Positions 33,212 through 44,684 of a stretch of 64,000 bases of DNA are shown here, piece after piece. Position 1 is the stretch's first letter. Each line of letters opens with the position of its first letter. This DNA is from Amyloporia xantha. Its lineage: Eukaryota; Basidiomycota; Agaricomycetes; Polyporales; Adustoporiaceae. The DNA lies in NCBI GenBank assembly GCA_036971615.1, contig JAYKKR010000056.1, forward strand, positions 62,001 through 126,000, in the 5' to 3' direction. Under the pieces are notes generated by a model. That model was not told the origin of the DNA. It saw only the letters and a program-made list of their open reading frames with translations, and searched no databases. Position numbers and translations under genes: made by a program.

Positions 33212-36200
33212 ATGCCTCCACCACCACCACCGCCGCCGCCGCCTCCCCCGCTCTGCTTCCCTTTCTCCCGGGGCAAGTCCCGCCGCAGGCTGACGTTCTC
33301 GGAGCAGTCTGCAAGGGAATCATTCGACTCTCAGAGATCGAGCCTTGGCCGCCTGAGGGAGAACTCGTTGTCTCCAAGCACAACGCTAACCTCGCACGCT
33401 GAGAAGCTCACATTCTCAAGCGAGGCGGAGTCATTGTACAACGCGGCTCGCGACCAGCGCAATGAGGCGATTGAGGTCCGACCTAGTGTGCTCCGTCGCA
33501 ACACTACGAAAGGTAGGAATGCAACAGCCCCCGCGACCAACACACCCGCCACTACTATCCAAAGGAAGTGGACGAATGGGTATGGTTGGGGACTAGGGAA
33601 GAAAGACAAGGTACGAGAGAAGGAGGTCGAAGTCATGCGAGAAAGGGTTGTGGAAAGGGAGGATTCGTTGGACTTGACGAGGAACACTTCCCAGGACAGT
33701 GGGCTTCCGATATACCAGTCCCCCCGCCCATCGGGCAACTCGCAGCGTTCGAAGGGCTCCAGCGAGATCAAATACATGAACCCGTTGCCACCGCGGTTAT
33801 CCCCCACGACCTCGAGGTCCAATACCCAGAAGTCGAACGGAAGCTCCGGCAGGTCCGGCGCGAGGTCAGGGGGAAGCAGTGGAAACAAGCGGCCTGCTCT
33901 GATTGCCTCTCAGTCTGTTGATACTCTCATCGGTTCTGCTTACGAGCGCAAAATCACCGACCTCGATCCCATCCCGGAGCGAGCAGACACAAGCGCCCGG
34001 TTGGATGCGTTGAGGGGGTTGATGCAGAAACAGAATCTGGATTATTAGTGAGTACTCCTGTAAATGGCACTGAGCTGGATTTAATGACCGATCGCGATCA
34101 GCATCATACCTACTGAAGATGCGCACGGATCCGAGTACATCGCGATCAACGACAAGAGGAGGGAATGGATTTCCGGGTATGCGCTTTGTCCTTTCAGAAA
34201 AATTCAGTCGCTGAGTGCGCTTTGTTAGCTTCACTGGCTCTGCGGGCCAAGCCATTGTCTCTAAGACCGCTGCGTACCTTATCACCGATTCTCGCTATTG
34301 GTTACAGGCCCGCAGTCAGCTCGACCACAATTGGGTCCTTGTGCAAGCTGGCGCAGTGGATGGCCCGAGGGACTGGACTGACTGGCTTTCGGACCGTGCC
34401 AAGGACTGTCGTATCGGAATTGACTCGCGCATGATCTCGCATGAGAAAGCATCCGCGCTGAACCAAGCCTTGATTCAGAAGAACTCGAAGCTCGCCTATC
34501 CTCCACAGAATTTGGTAGATTTGATCTGGGACGAGAAGCCGGCACGCTCGCGCGAGCGGATTTTTGTGCAGCCTTACGAATTTACGGGTAAGGAGGCCGG
34601 CGCGAAGTTGGCAGAGCTGCGTGCATGGATTAGGGAGCAGCCTCCGTCGGTCCCGACGTATGCGAAGACGGAGCCCAAACCGTCTCAGATGCAGGTCGCA
34701 GCTCTCATCTCTTCGCTGCCCAATATCGGTACGTGACAGTCATGTATTTACGGTGACATGTCGCTAAAAGGATGATCGATCTATAGCATACTTGCTCAAC
34801 TTGCGAGGAGATGACATTCCATTCAATCCCGTCTTCCACTCTTACTTGTTCGTCAGTCAAGATCGGGCCATTCTGTTCATTGAACTGGCGAAAGTGACGA
34901 GCGAGGTGGACCAATATTTGGAAACCATCGGAGTGGAAAAGATGGCTTACAGTGAGATCTGGAGTTTCTTGCGCCTCAAGCCGTGGGGCGATGGCAAAGT
35001 ACGTGTTCTACCCCGAGTTGTCGAACAAATGCACTTACAGCAATTCGTCTACGCGTTGTAGGTCATCATTACGCCACAGACTTCTTATGCGATTTCCCTC
35101 ATGCTTACAAGTTTCCGTTATACCGTGCTTCCATCATTTGTCGATGAGATGAAGTCAATCAAGACCAGGGCAGAGCTTGACGGTCTGAGGCATGCCTACA
35201 TCCGCGACGGAGTCGCATTTGTTAGGTTCCTAGCATGGCTCGAGGAAAAAATCCTGATGGGCTATGAAATAACCGAATACGAGGCTGCTTGGCGCCTTAC
35301 TGAGTACAGGAGAATGGGAATGCATTATACGGGTCTGGCTTACGAAAATATTTCGGCAAGCGGTCCCAATGCAGGTGAGCTTACGATGCAAGCTTTAGCA
35401 CCGTACAATGTCTGACGTGGAATTATTGAAGCCCTTCCACATTATACTCCTCGAAAGGCGACAGCTCGCTTCATCGACAGGGAGACTCCGTATCTGAAGT
35501 GCGTCAGCTTCATCCTCTCCATTTAAATCTTCCTTATTTGAGTGTTGAACAGTGACTCCGGAGGCCAATACCGAGACGGGACCTGTGACACTACCCGAAC
35601 AGTGCATTTCGGTCGTCCTACTGATGCTCAATGTGAAGCGTTCACCCGAGTTCTGCAAGGCCACGTGCGTTTCTACCTGATGAATCATACCGCAGTTGAT
35701 TTATAATGACCTCTGTCTAGATTGCCATTGATAGCGCCATTTTCCCCGAGGGAACGAGTGGTAAGCAACTCGATGTTTTGGCGCGCAGGGCGCTCTGGCA
35801 GGAGGGTTTAAATTACATGGTAAACGAACGTTACCTGACGCCATTTCCGAACTTAATTGATGTTTGACCTCACGTACAGCACGGGACGGGACATGGAGTT
35901 GGGTCCTTTTTGACTGTCCACGAAGGTCCGCAGGGGTTTGCCTCAGACGTGCCCCTCCTGCCAGGTCATGTGGTTACGAATGAACCAGGCTTTTGTGAGT
36001 ACACGTCGATTCGCCGAATATCGTAGAATTAATGTGTTGTTCGACTTTTAGACAAAGGACGGTGAATGGGGAGTTAGAATCGAGTCGGCTCTCATCGTGA
36101 AGCGTATCTCGGTGAGCGGTTTTGTGATGTCGCGCATGTTGCGCTTGGCTTACAAGTATGGCAGACGAGGGGCGAATACAATGGCAGAATATGGCTCGGT

Positions 36201-36487
36201 TTCGAACGACTCACTTGTGTACCTATTCAGACAAAGATGATCAAGGACGTCATGCTTAACCAAGGAAGAGCGGCAATGGCTCAAGGTATGTCTTGAGGTT
36301 TTTGCGTATCAACGAGAGGGTTGATAACATTTAATTACCGCAGAATCACAACAGACGATGCCTCGACGTCCTTGAGCGTTTCCTTGACGATGATCCGCGT
36401 GCTTTGAGGTGGCTTCGCAGGGAGGCACAGCGCGGTATCGGTCTCTCTAAGGCTGGACCTGCTGGAATTGCCATAGATTGGGATTAA
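33212..36487 (+). CDS. Cytosolic Xaa-Pro aminopeptidase P (M24B) with long N-terminal extension
   Basis: This metallopeptidase removes N-terminal residues before proline. Twelve exons: 33212-34047, 34102-34176, 34229-34728, 34787-34998, 35062-35374, 35432-35498, 35553-35664, 35721-35819, 35880-35994, 36052-36111, 36165-36285, 36344-36487. The catalytic core is clear: [16 protein letters not shown], then the metal ligands in [12 protein letters not shown] (two Asp), [10 protein letters not shown] (His), NEPGF (Glu) and RIESAL (Glu). The C-terminus ends in AIDWD. About 255 residues precede the usual family start ([12 protein letters not shown]). They begin with 12 prolines and are Ser/Arg-rich and disordered. 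Two extra bases, one at about 36053-36056 and one at about 36256-36258 (CTTAACC), break the frame. Without them the model is 883 codons. It converges with NOG1. Confidence 0.88.
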
Positions 36488-36964
36488 TTCCTACATATTT
36501 TCTATTACCTTCACCGTCTCCACTCTATGCCTTGGTTTGAACTCTGTACGATCTAGGTACTATACACTCTTCATAGGGATGTCGTAGGGCATTTCCTGTT
36601 CCACCTGATCTATATCTCTCCTATAACATCGTACGCATTCTACTACGTACTTACATCTTAGACTTTGGAATTACTTATTGCGCTTTGTTGACAGCACATT
36701 ATCTTCTAACCGTTCGTTTCCTGTGTATTGCGCTTGCAGTGTTTCGTAGGTAGGTAGTACGGCCATGAGCCTCTCTGTTTTGTATACTTCTGGATTCCCG
36801 GACACGAAGTGTTCAGGTCTTCGGATCGATGTCTTGTATACTTTTGAATACATATTGTTGGTGCAGAACTTTGCAGTGTGTGTCGGTAACATTGCGCAAG
36901 CGAAAGATCCCAGAATGCATGAAACAAATCCCATGTGTGAATACAAACAATACAAGTACGACTA

Positions 36965-39364
36965 TCATCTACGACTCGTCTTGCCCATCTTACGCTTTCC
37001 GGAGAACAGATGTTTCGGCTTTGTGAAAGTAGTGTCAGCACCAAAGTGAGACATCCGATGAACAGGCTATAACGTACCATCTTGGTTTTAATCGCACGGT
37101 CGCTCTCTCCAGCCTTCGCGAGCCTATTGCGCCCTCTGTGACCCAGATCCCGCAGCTTGATCGCTTTCGCGGCTTGCTGAAGAAGAATACAGCAATGAGC
37201 GTACTGCCATGGGTCAAAATATGATTACGCACCGTCTCATCCCGCATACCAGCCAGCCGACGATCTGTTCTAGGTTCATGCTTGCCTTTGGCAATGACCG
37301 CACCTGAGTTAGTCTTCGCCCGTTTGCTCGGCGTCGGCTTCTCCTCGCCATCCACATCCATCCACTCCCCTTCGTCACCATCGCCATCCTCATGTTCATC
37401 GATATCCATCTGCGCCTCTTCCTCTTCGCGCTCTCTTTTCCGCTTCGCACCAGCAATTTTCGCCAATCGCTCCGCTCGCTCTTGAATTCTGCTCGTGTCG
37501 AGACCAGCCTTCGTCAGCTCCGTCGTCAGTTCACTGATCGTGCGGAGGCCCGCCGTCCTCGGTAGCTTCGCCTGATTTTTCATTGCTTTCTTGCTGCTCT
37601 GAGAGACAAGCTTGTGTTCACGCGAGTACTTGGCCTCCGCCGCATCCCGTTCATCATCGGAATCGAACTGAAAGATTGTGCATCAGATAAGAAAGAGAGA
37701 ACCAAACTGAGGACTTACCATGTCCTCTTCACTGTCGTAGAAGCCTTCTGTCTGAAGCTTCTCCTCTTCCCGCTCGAGCGCCTCAAGCTTCTCGAGGATG
37801 TCAGGATCAATAAAGTCTGCGACGTTCTTGCCATCCATGATCTCCGGTATGATGTCCATCTTCCACTCCGGATCCGCAAGGAGATAGTTCTCTGCAGATC
37901 GAAGGCGAACATCAATATACACATTTCGCTCAATATCAGAGGGTACGCACTCTTGAGATTGATATTGTATACACCCGCACCGCCTTCTTCGGCCTCGAGA
38001 TCCCTCTCCAACGGCTTTCTTTGCGGGTCGTTTTTGTCATATTTCTGTCGCGCCTTGACCGCTTCCGGAATAAATGGCTCTCGCGTGACTTCGTCTCTCG
38101 CCTTCGGCTGAGCGACGTGCAAGCGGTTCAAGATGGAGTTGACCTTGTTCCCCTTGAGCTTCTGGTCTACCCGATGCTCGAGGAGGGCGTCGCAAGCCTT
38201 GTTCTTCAACTCCATGACGCCCTCATCGGTATAACATGAGACCTGCACATGCATGACGCCTTCGCTATTGATGATCTCTTCCACGAGAGCGCGGTTCTCA
38301 GGCGTCAGGTCGTCGAGGCGGGTAACGTCAATTTTGTTGATCACCAGCATCGTAGGCTTGTTCGCGAAGAGCGGCTTGATCGAATTGAAGAGCTTGCATT
38401 GCGCCTCGATGCTGTACCCGCATTGCTCGCTGAGATCCATGAAGTACAGTACACAGCTTTTGAGATGCGCGAGCGCGGTGATGCTCTGCATTTCGATCGT
38501 GTTCATGTCCTCGAGGGGGTGGTCGAGGATACCCGGCGTGTCGATGACCTGCCATCGCATGTAACGATAGTCGAGATGGCCGACGAAGAGGGACTTGGTG
38601 GTGAAGGCATATGGCTGCACGTCTACGTCTGCCCGGGTGACCTTGTTGATGAAGGACGATTTGCCGACGTTCGGGTATCCACAGATTAATAGCGTACGGG
38701 CGGTGGGATCGATAGCAGGGAGACGGGAGATGTGTTGCCGGACTTGCTCAAGGTAGGCTAGGGGGTCTTTTTGCCGCCGCATGATCGTCGCCATTCTGGA
38801 TTTGTGGTGAGGTGCATGATGTGCAAAAGATATGGTATACTCACCGACCCAGCGCGGCTCGCTTCAGCTGCTTACATCGGTAGAGACTGTCTCCGAATTT
38901 GAGTAGGCGAACGTAGTCCTTTGCAACTTGATCAATAAGATGGCGTGCCGTGCGGAGCTGACCCAGTGCGAGCTTGTAATGATTCTTGTCATACAGGACG
39001 TTCATAAGCGACGACAGGAATGGATGGAGGTCCTAAATGATGTCCACTTCAGCGGCAAGCTCTCCGCACCGTACAAAATAACAGAACGCACGTCAAGCAT
39101 GGGGAACTCCTCCAAGATGGCGCTCAGCTTCTCGTCGAATGAATCCTGCGTGAATTTGACTTTGCGCATGTAGAAATTACGGATACGGCTGATTTTGAAG
39201 TTTTTGTGGATGACCTACAAAATCATGCTCGATTTACAGGTGATGCCATTCACTCCTATCGTGCTCACTGTTGGTGTCTTCCGCTGTGTTTTCGACAGGA
39301 CTATGTCCAGGAAGTCCGCCGCGGTGGGCACCGGAGCAATGGCTTTGAGTCCGCTCGTCGACAT
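36965..39364 (-). CDS. NOG1: Nucleolar GTP-binding protein Nog1
   Basis: This GTPase acts in 60S ribosomal subunit assembly in the nucleolus. Eight exons (39364-39269, 39214-39092, 39032-38845, 38795-37951, 37891-37719, 37667-37233, 37176-37078, 37018-36965) give exactly 670 codons plus stop, close to the 647 residues of the yeast protein, with no frame error. The N-terminus, [24 protein letters not shown], carries the family signature. The GTPase domain has [13 protein letters not shown] (G1), DTPGILD (G3) and NKID (G4). The C-terminal part is charged, with an acidic run near residue 500, and ends [16 protein letters not shown], the conserved NOG1 tail. All introns are GT-AG and 43-60 bp. 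The plus-strand ORF at 38249-38689 is its shadow. Confidence 0.95.
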
Positions 39365-41111
39365 GATGGTTGATTATGGTCGAGGATATCAGAAGAATAC
39401 AGAGGATCTAGAGGTAGAGCGGTCTCAAACCGATACCACCGTCGATGCAGGCGGCAGCGAGCAGCAGGCGGACAAGCACAAAATGGAAAATTTGGATTAG
39501 GTAAGCACATTGCACGTGCAAGCTCACTTTTGGCGTCTCTCGAATATTGGAGTTGCAGCCTCAGGCCTCAAAGTGACGTTCTGTTGACTGTGGAACAAAT
39601 AACTGTAGGAGAAAATCCCGCAGCCCATGCACTAGCATCGCTAAAAAGTGACAGATACCGCTCCGAATTCCCGTCCAGCGTACTTTGAATACAAAAGCAG
39701 GAGCGACCAGACTCGGATAATATGCAAGCTGGCTTGCAAGAGAGCGCAGTCTATACCATTTCAAGTTCGCATTATTTCTTCATTACATCAAAGTATGGGA
39801 TGGTCCCGGAAGAAGACAATGAGTGTCCGCATGCGAGATGTATCTCCATCATTCCACTCGTAGAGATGCCCGAGACTGTCGGAGAGAAACCCACGAGAGT
39901 GCTGGTCGGCAACATTTTCCCCTAGACAGCATGACGACCCATTCTCTGACCAAGTAGGATCCGGAGCGCAGACGATGATGGCGTACCATAGGACACTCCG
40001 CCCACGGCACTAGAGGTGAGACCGATGTACGGAGCATGATGGCCGACCCTTGCTTAAAGATACAAATGACTATCACATCATGAGAGGAAATCAGTAAGAA
40101 TCAGCTGTAGGCTCTTGGCAATCTCGTCTAGTTTGTTGATTTGGAAAAGGTAGGTTACTCCACTAAGCACCGGCGGCCAGCCACTCCGGTCCTATGATTG
40201 AAATTTCAGAGGATATATAATGGCCGGTAGGGTCACAGCAGTGGAAGTGACATCCGTCATCCTGGGCGACACGATTGGTGTACTGTATCCAGGTACATGA
40301 AATGACTCGCCTGCGATACGTATTCAGTTCTTGTGAGTGACAGCCTGGGACGAGCAAATATCAAAGCACATGTGCAGGCTGCCTCATGCGCCACATGGAT
40401 CAGATATTGCGTACAGCAGTTGTGGCCGGAATGGAGAGATCCGAGAAAGAAACGCTGTGAACCTGCACCCGTCTGTGATCCATCGGCGGCAGCGGGTTTG
40501 GGACTCTGAGGCGTGAGGGGGAAGGGACCCACGAGGCGGATATCATCGAACGGTCCAGGTAGCCAATCGTCTGGACGGCGCCTGCATCATCGATATTACA
40601 TTCTTGCGGCCTGGATAGTGCTAGAAGACAGAAGTTGACTCGTAGCAAAGTTGCTCCGAGAACCGTTGACGGTGGGTGGCATTGAAAGAAGCACGTATTT
40701 GACAGGCAGCCAAGACAAGGCCGAGGAAATGAATCAGAGACTGGCTGATGTGGTTACTTGGCTATTCGAATGCTGCGAGGACGAGACGAAGAGTCGCGGT
40801 AGAGAGAAATTGGTTCCGCTGAAGAGCACGCGGTCGCTGAGTCTAAACACGGGACCTGATCGAACGGGTAGGCTGGCGGTGGAGGGCGTGGCGTGCGAGG
40901 GCATTGAACGTGGGCGTCGCAGTACCTGACAATCCGAGGCAGTGCTCTCCTCATTCAGGAATCGAGTGGTGCTGTCATTCCCATCTTCCCTATCAAATAT
41001 GTACAGTTCCCGTGGGACGTGGCGCCAGCTTATTCACCGTGTATCACTCTTTGTGAACCGCCCCATCAGACTGCCGCGGACTCTCCATATTGACCACAGC
41101 TGCTAGCAGAT
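39365..41111. other. Intergenic region between NOG1 and the G-alpha gene
   Basis: No confident gene. A plus-strand ORF at 39722-39925 reads like protein, as does a minus-strand stretch at 40257-40648. Neither carries a known motif or gives a full spliced model. Confidence 0.4.
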
Positions 41112-43766
41112 ATGAGTGCAGTCGCAGACACTCCTCAGTCGCCGTTCGACTCGGACCCCTCTGCCATGACAATGCCCGTCCGGTTGCCCATGCCCCCCCG
41201 ACGCTCGGTCGACCATGCAGAGGCAATGCGGGTAAACAACAAGATTGATGAAGATCTCAGAGTGAGTAAAGTTATGTTTCTAGTCGCGATCCCGCACCAC
41301 TGATGCAATGTCATTCAAGCGGGAACACGAGATCTTGAAGCGAAGGAGACCAAGGGAAATCAAAGGTAAGCATCCTCAAGTCGATCGGCCGCAATGACAG
41401 CTGCGGACCTAGTCCAGTCGCAGCTGCAGCGTTGGACTCGAATGAAGTCATCGTGGTAGCCTCTGCGAACACGCACTACCATTCTTCAGCCATCGTCTTT
41501 GGTTTGAATGATCAAATGTCCTAACCTAATTGACTGGCAGTGATGCTACTGGGACAGGCTGAATCTGGCAAATCCACTCTGCAGAAGCAATTCCAATTAT
41601 ACTACGCATCTCAAACCCTCGATTACGAACGACCGTCATGGCGGCCTATAGTGTATTTCAACGTTCTCAAAGCAATTCGTATGATACTTGGCGAGCTCGA
41701 CTACGAATACTTCTCTAACCCGGGGTCGACTGCCCCGATGATGTCTCCGTCCCTCTCGAATTCCTCTAGTGGCTCTGGTTCAGCGTCACAGCTGTCCACC
41801 CCATACATTGTCGATCCCACATGGATGAAGGAGCTCACACAGCTGCGAACCAGACTCCTTCCCCTGGTCGCGAGCGAAGACGCCCTCGCATCGGAGCTGA
41901 GCGGAGGAGTTACTGTGAGTGGGGGGCGTTCTGGAGTCTATGTCCGTGCTGGCTGGCAGGCCCTCAGTACCGCGACACGTTCCTGGCCACTCTCGGATAT
42001 CCGCAATGGTAACAGTCCCAGAGCTCCGGTCATGACAAACATTGTCGCGCAGACGTTGGCTGCAAACCAGGACGAGATTGAGGATCTCTGGCATCATCCA
42101 GGAGTCAGGCATCTGCTTGCGACCAACAGGTTACGTTTGGAGGAGTATGCCGGATTGTGCGTGGTGCTGTTGCGCTTTCTGGCTAGGGACTGATGTTCCC
42201 TCTCTTTTAAGCTTCCTGGATAATATACGTCGCATTGCGCAGCCGGATTATTTGCCGTCCACAGGTTGGTCGCTCCTGGGAAGCACACGAAATATACTGA
42301 CCGCTGCGTAATCTGCAGAGGACATCCTACATGTCAGGATTCAGACTCTTGGAGTCAAAGAACACACATTTGACGTCGACATGGCCGGTATCACATACAC
42401 ATGGCTACTATACGACGTTGGAGGCGCGGTGGGTCTCCTCCACTCAATGTCTATTCGGCAACAACTCTGACCAGTACGATTGTCTAATCGCTTTGCAGAG
42501 AGGCCAGGTATGTCTAGCTCGATTCAGGACACGGTTGTCTCAGTTTCCATGAACTTCTCTCTCATGACTCTTGACATTCTCTGACATGAATGTTACTCAC
42601 CATTTCAAACAGCGACAAGCATGGGTGCCTTATTTCGAAGACGGTACGTGCATTTCTCCGCCCTTACGCTATGCTGTCAGGCGAGGCGTGCCTGGTTGCC
42701 CTGCGCTTCAACGCCGCCGCATGCCCGCGAGCCATGGGCGTCTGAAGCCGAGGAAATGAAGTTCCTTTCCCTCAGCGGCCGCCGGTCGCGTCATCAGGAT
42801 GCGTCGTGCACATCATCCACTCTTGTCGACTGAATGAACAGGCGCTGACGATGTCCCGATACAGCCACGGCCATTATCTTCCTGGCACCGATTAGCGCGT
42901 TCGACCAGGTGAGGATTGCTCCCGCGAAGCTCATTTCCAATGCTGAAGATGCCAAACTCCTCCGTTATCTTTACGTCGTTCTGAATGAAAATCGCGAAAC
43001 CCGAATCCCGATTGCTGTCTGATGATATCAGTACTTGGAGGAAGACCCGCGGACGAACAGAATAGACGACTCGCTGCAGTTGTTCACGTCTATATGCACG
43101 AATAAGCTGCTGCAGAAGGCAGCCCTTGTGCTCATGTTAAACAAGGTACGTAGTGCGCTTAAGTCGCTGTTCGACTCATTGCATTGACGCTCGTATAATT
43201 CCTTCCTTGACGCCGACCCTCAATTGTCGCTGGTAGACAGACCTTCTCAGGGAGAAGCTGCAAGCCGAAATCAAAGTTCGAAAATAGTGCGTTCGCGTGC
43301 CCTCACCACCGTTCCTTATGGGGTGCTGTGATGATTCTCATGGTATACGGAACTGAAAACACTTGCAGTATCTCTTCGTACGGAGACCGTCCGAACACAT
43401 ATGAAGAGGTCTCTGAGTACTTCCGGGCGCACTTCATACAGGCCCACAAGCGGAAGGATGTCTACCATAGGCCGTTATATGTGGTATGTTTAGTGTTGAT
43501 TTCGACCCAACCCCACTTATTGACGTTGTTATGCTTCTGTCATGTAGCATTTTACGTCTATGCTTGTAGGTAAAATGACATGTCCGATGGCAGCGTGCTG
43601 ATCATTGGCTGCTATTTATAGGATATTAAGGCAACGCAGCGCATCATTGTGAATGGTACGTTTTCACGAGGTGGTACATCTGCAAGCTTGTATCTGATTG
43701 TCACTCTTTATACCAGTGAACGAAGCGATCTTGAGGAAGCACATGTCCACTATCGGTCTCGCATGA
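41112..43766 (+). CDS. Atypical heterotrimeric G-protein alpha subunit
   Basis: Fourteen exons (41112-41261, 41320-41365, 41541-42156, 42212-42264, 42319-42428, 42499-42507, 42613-42643, 42865-42908, 43032-43145, 43237-43286, 43369-43483, 43548-43565, 43622-43655, 43717-43766) total 1,440 bases and give 479 codons in perfect frame. Motifs in order: P-loop GQAESGKST, switch I RIQTLGV (the Arg and Thr kept), switch II DVGGARGQR, NKTD for guanine specificity, then FTSMLD where the TCAT motif normally sits. The usual switch II is DVGGQR. Here the catalytic Gln is Ala, which predicts weak GTP hydrolysis. A Ser-rich insert of about 100 residues lies in the helical domain. The protein starts MSAV, so it lacks the Gly2 needed for N-myristoylation. 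Exon 6 is only 9 bp. Diverged G-alphas of this sort are expanded in Agaricomycetes. Receptor and effector are unknown. Confidence 0.9.
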
Positions 43767-44684
43767 TAATACCAATACGGTGTCGTTCCTGTCTTGTTTG
43801 TAATATCTCCTGCATATTCTATTAAAGAGTTCACTGGCCTGTAATATTTACTTGCTGAAATTTTTGCATGTAGACTAGCAATGATTGAGTTAATTGTCTT
43901 TCTTCGTGTTGTATGTTCTCACACATCGTCCAGGTACCCAAAATATGTCCGCGCCGATCATAGTATGCTGACGTAGAAGTGCAACACCCTTAGTCTCCTA
44001 CAGTGGCACATCATGACTGGACAGATAGTTGCGCCAGAATGCTTTGGACTATGTCGATGTCTCATATTCGCGGACCACCCAGGATACCGTGTGTTCAAGG
44101 TGCTTCTTGCCTGCCTTCCCGCGCCCTAAACCGCGAAACGACGACACATACCAGACGACGGAGAAACCTTTCAACTTCAAGAAGATTTTGCAGCCGCATA
44201 CAGACAATCTTAGTCGTGGTCATTCATCAGAATTTTCACTGGGAGATTGTCACTGCTTGGGCAGTGTAAGGAACAGCGTCAACATTTGCATCTTCCATTA
44301 CCTTCTTGGAACAGAGTCCTTACCTTTTGAGTCACATATGACTACCAACATCACCTTGAGCCACGTCGATAACACGATACTGACAAGCCGCGATCGGTGT
44401 AACGGGCCGTGACAAATTAGCAAGTCGACCGTTCAGCAGGAGGTTTAGGCCGAGGCGGTCTTCAGAGCAACCACTAGACGAAACAGTCTCAATAAGAGGC
44501 ATGTCATTATCCAGTAAACTGCTAGTGCATATCAATGTTGTACCGTTGTACAGATCTAACATCTACCAATTCGTCAAATACAGTCTGCATGATGTCTCTT
44601 CACAAGAATCCATCACCTGTCGATATGGCGTCATCAATAAGAGAGAACAGGAGAACTTGGATGACGGCCAAAAACGAGTTATGT
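43767..44684. other. Spacer between converging G-alpha and GMC genes
   Basis: Probably the 3' untranslated regions of both genes. Plus-strand ORFs at 44003-44269 and 44029-44412 have no recognised motif. Confidence 0.45.

Noticed and set aside
33331..33888. Minus-strand ORF of 185 codons
   Set aside because: Antisense of the first exon of the aminopeptidase P gene.
38249..38689. Plus-strand ORF of 146 codons
   Set aside because: Exact antisense of the NOG1 GTPase domain.
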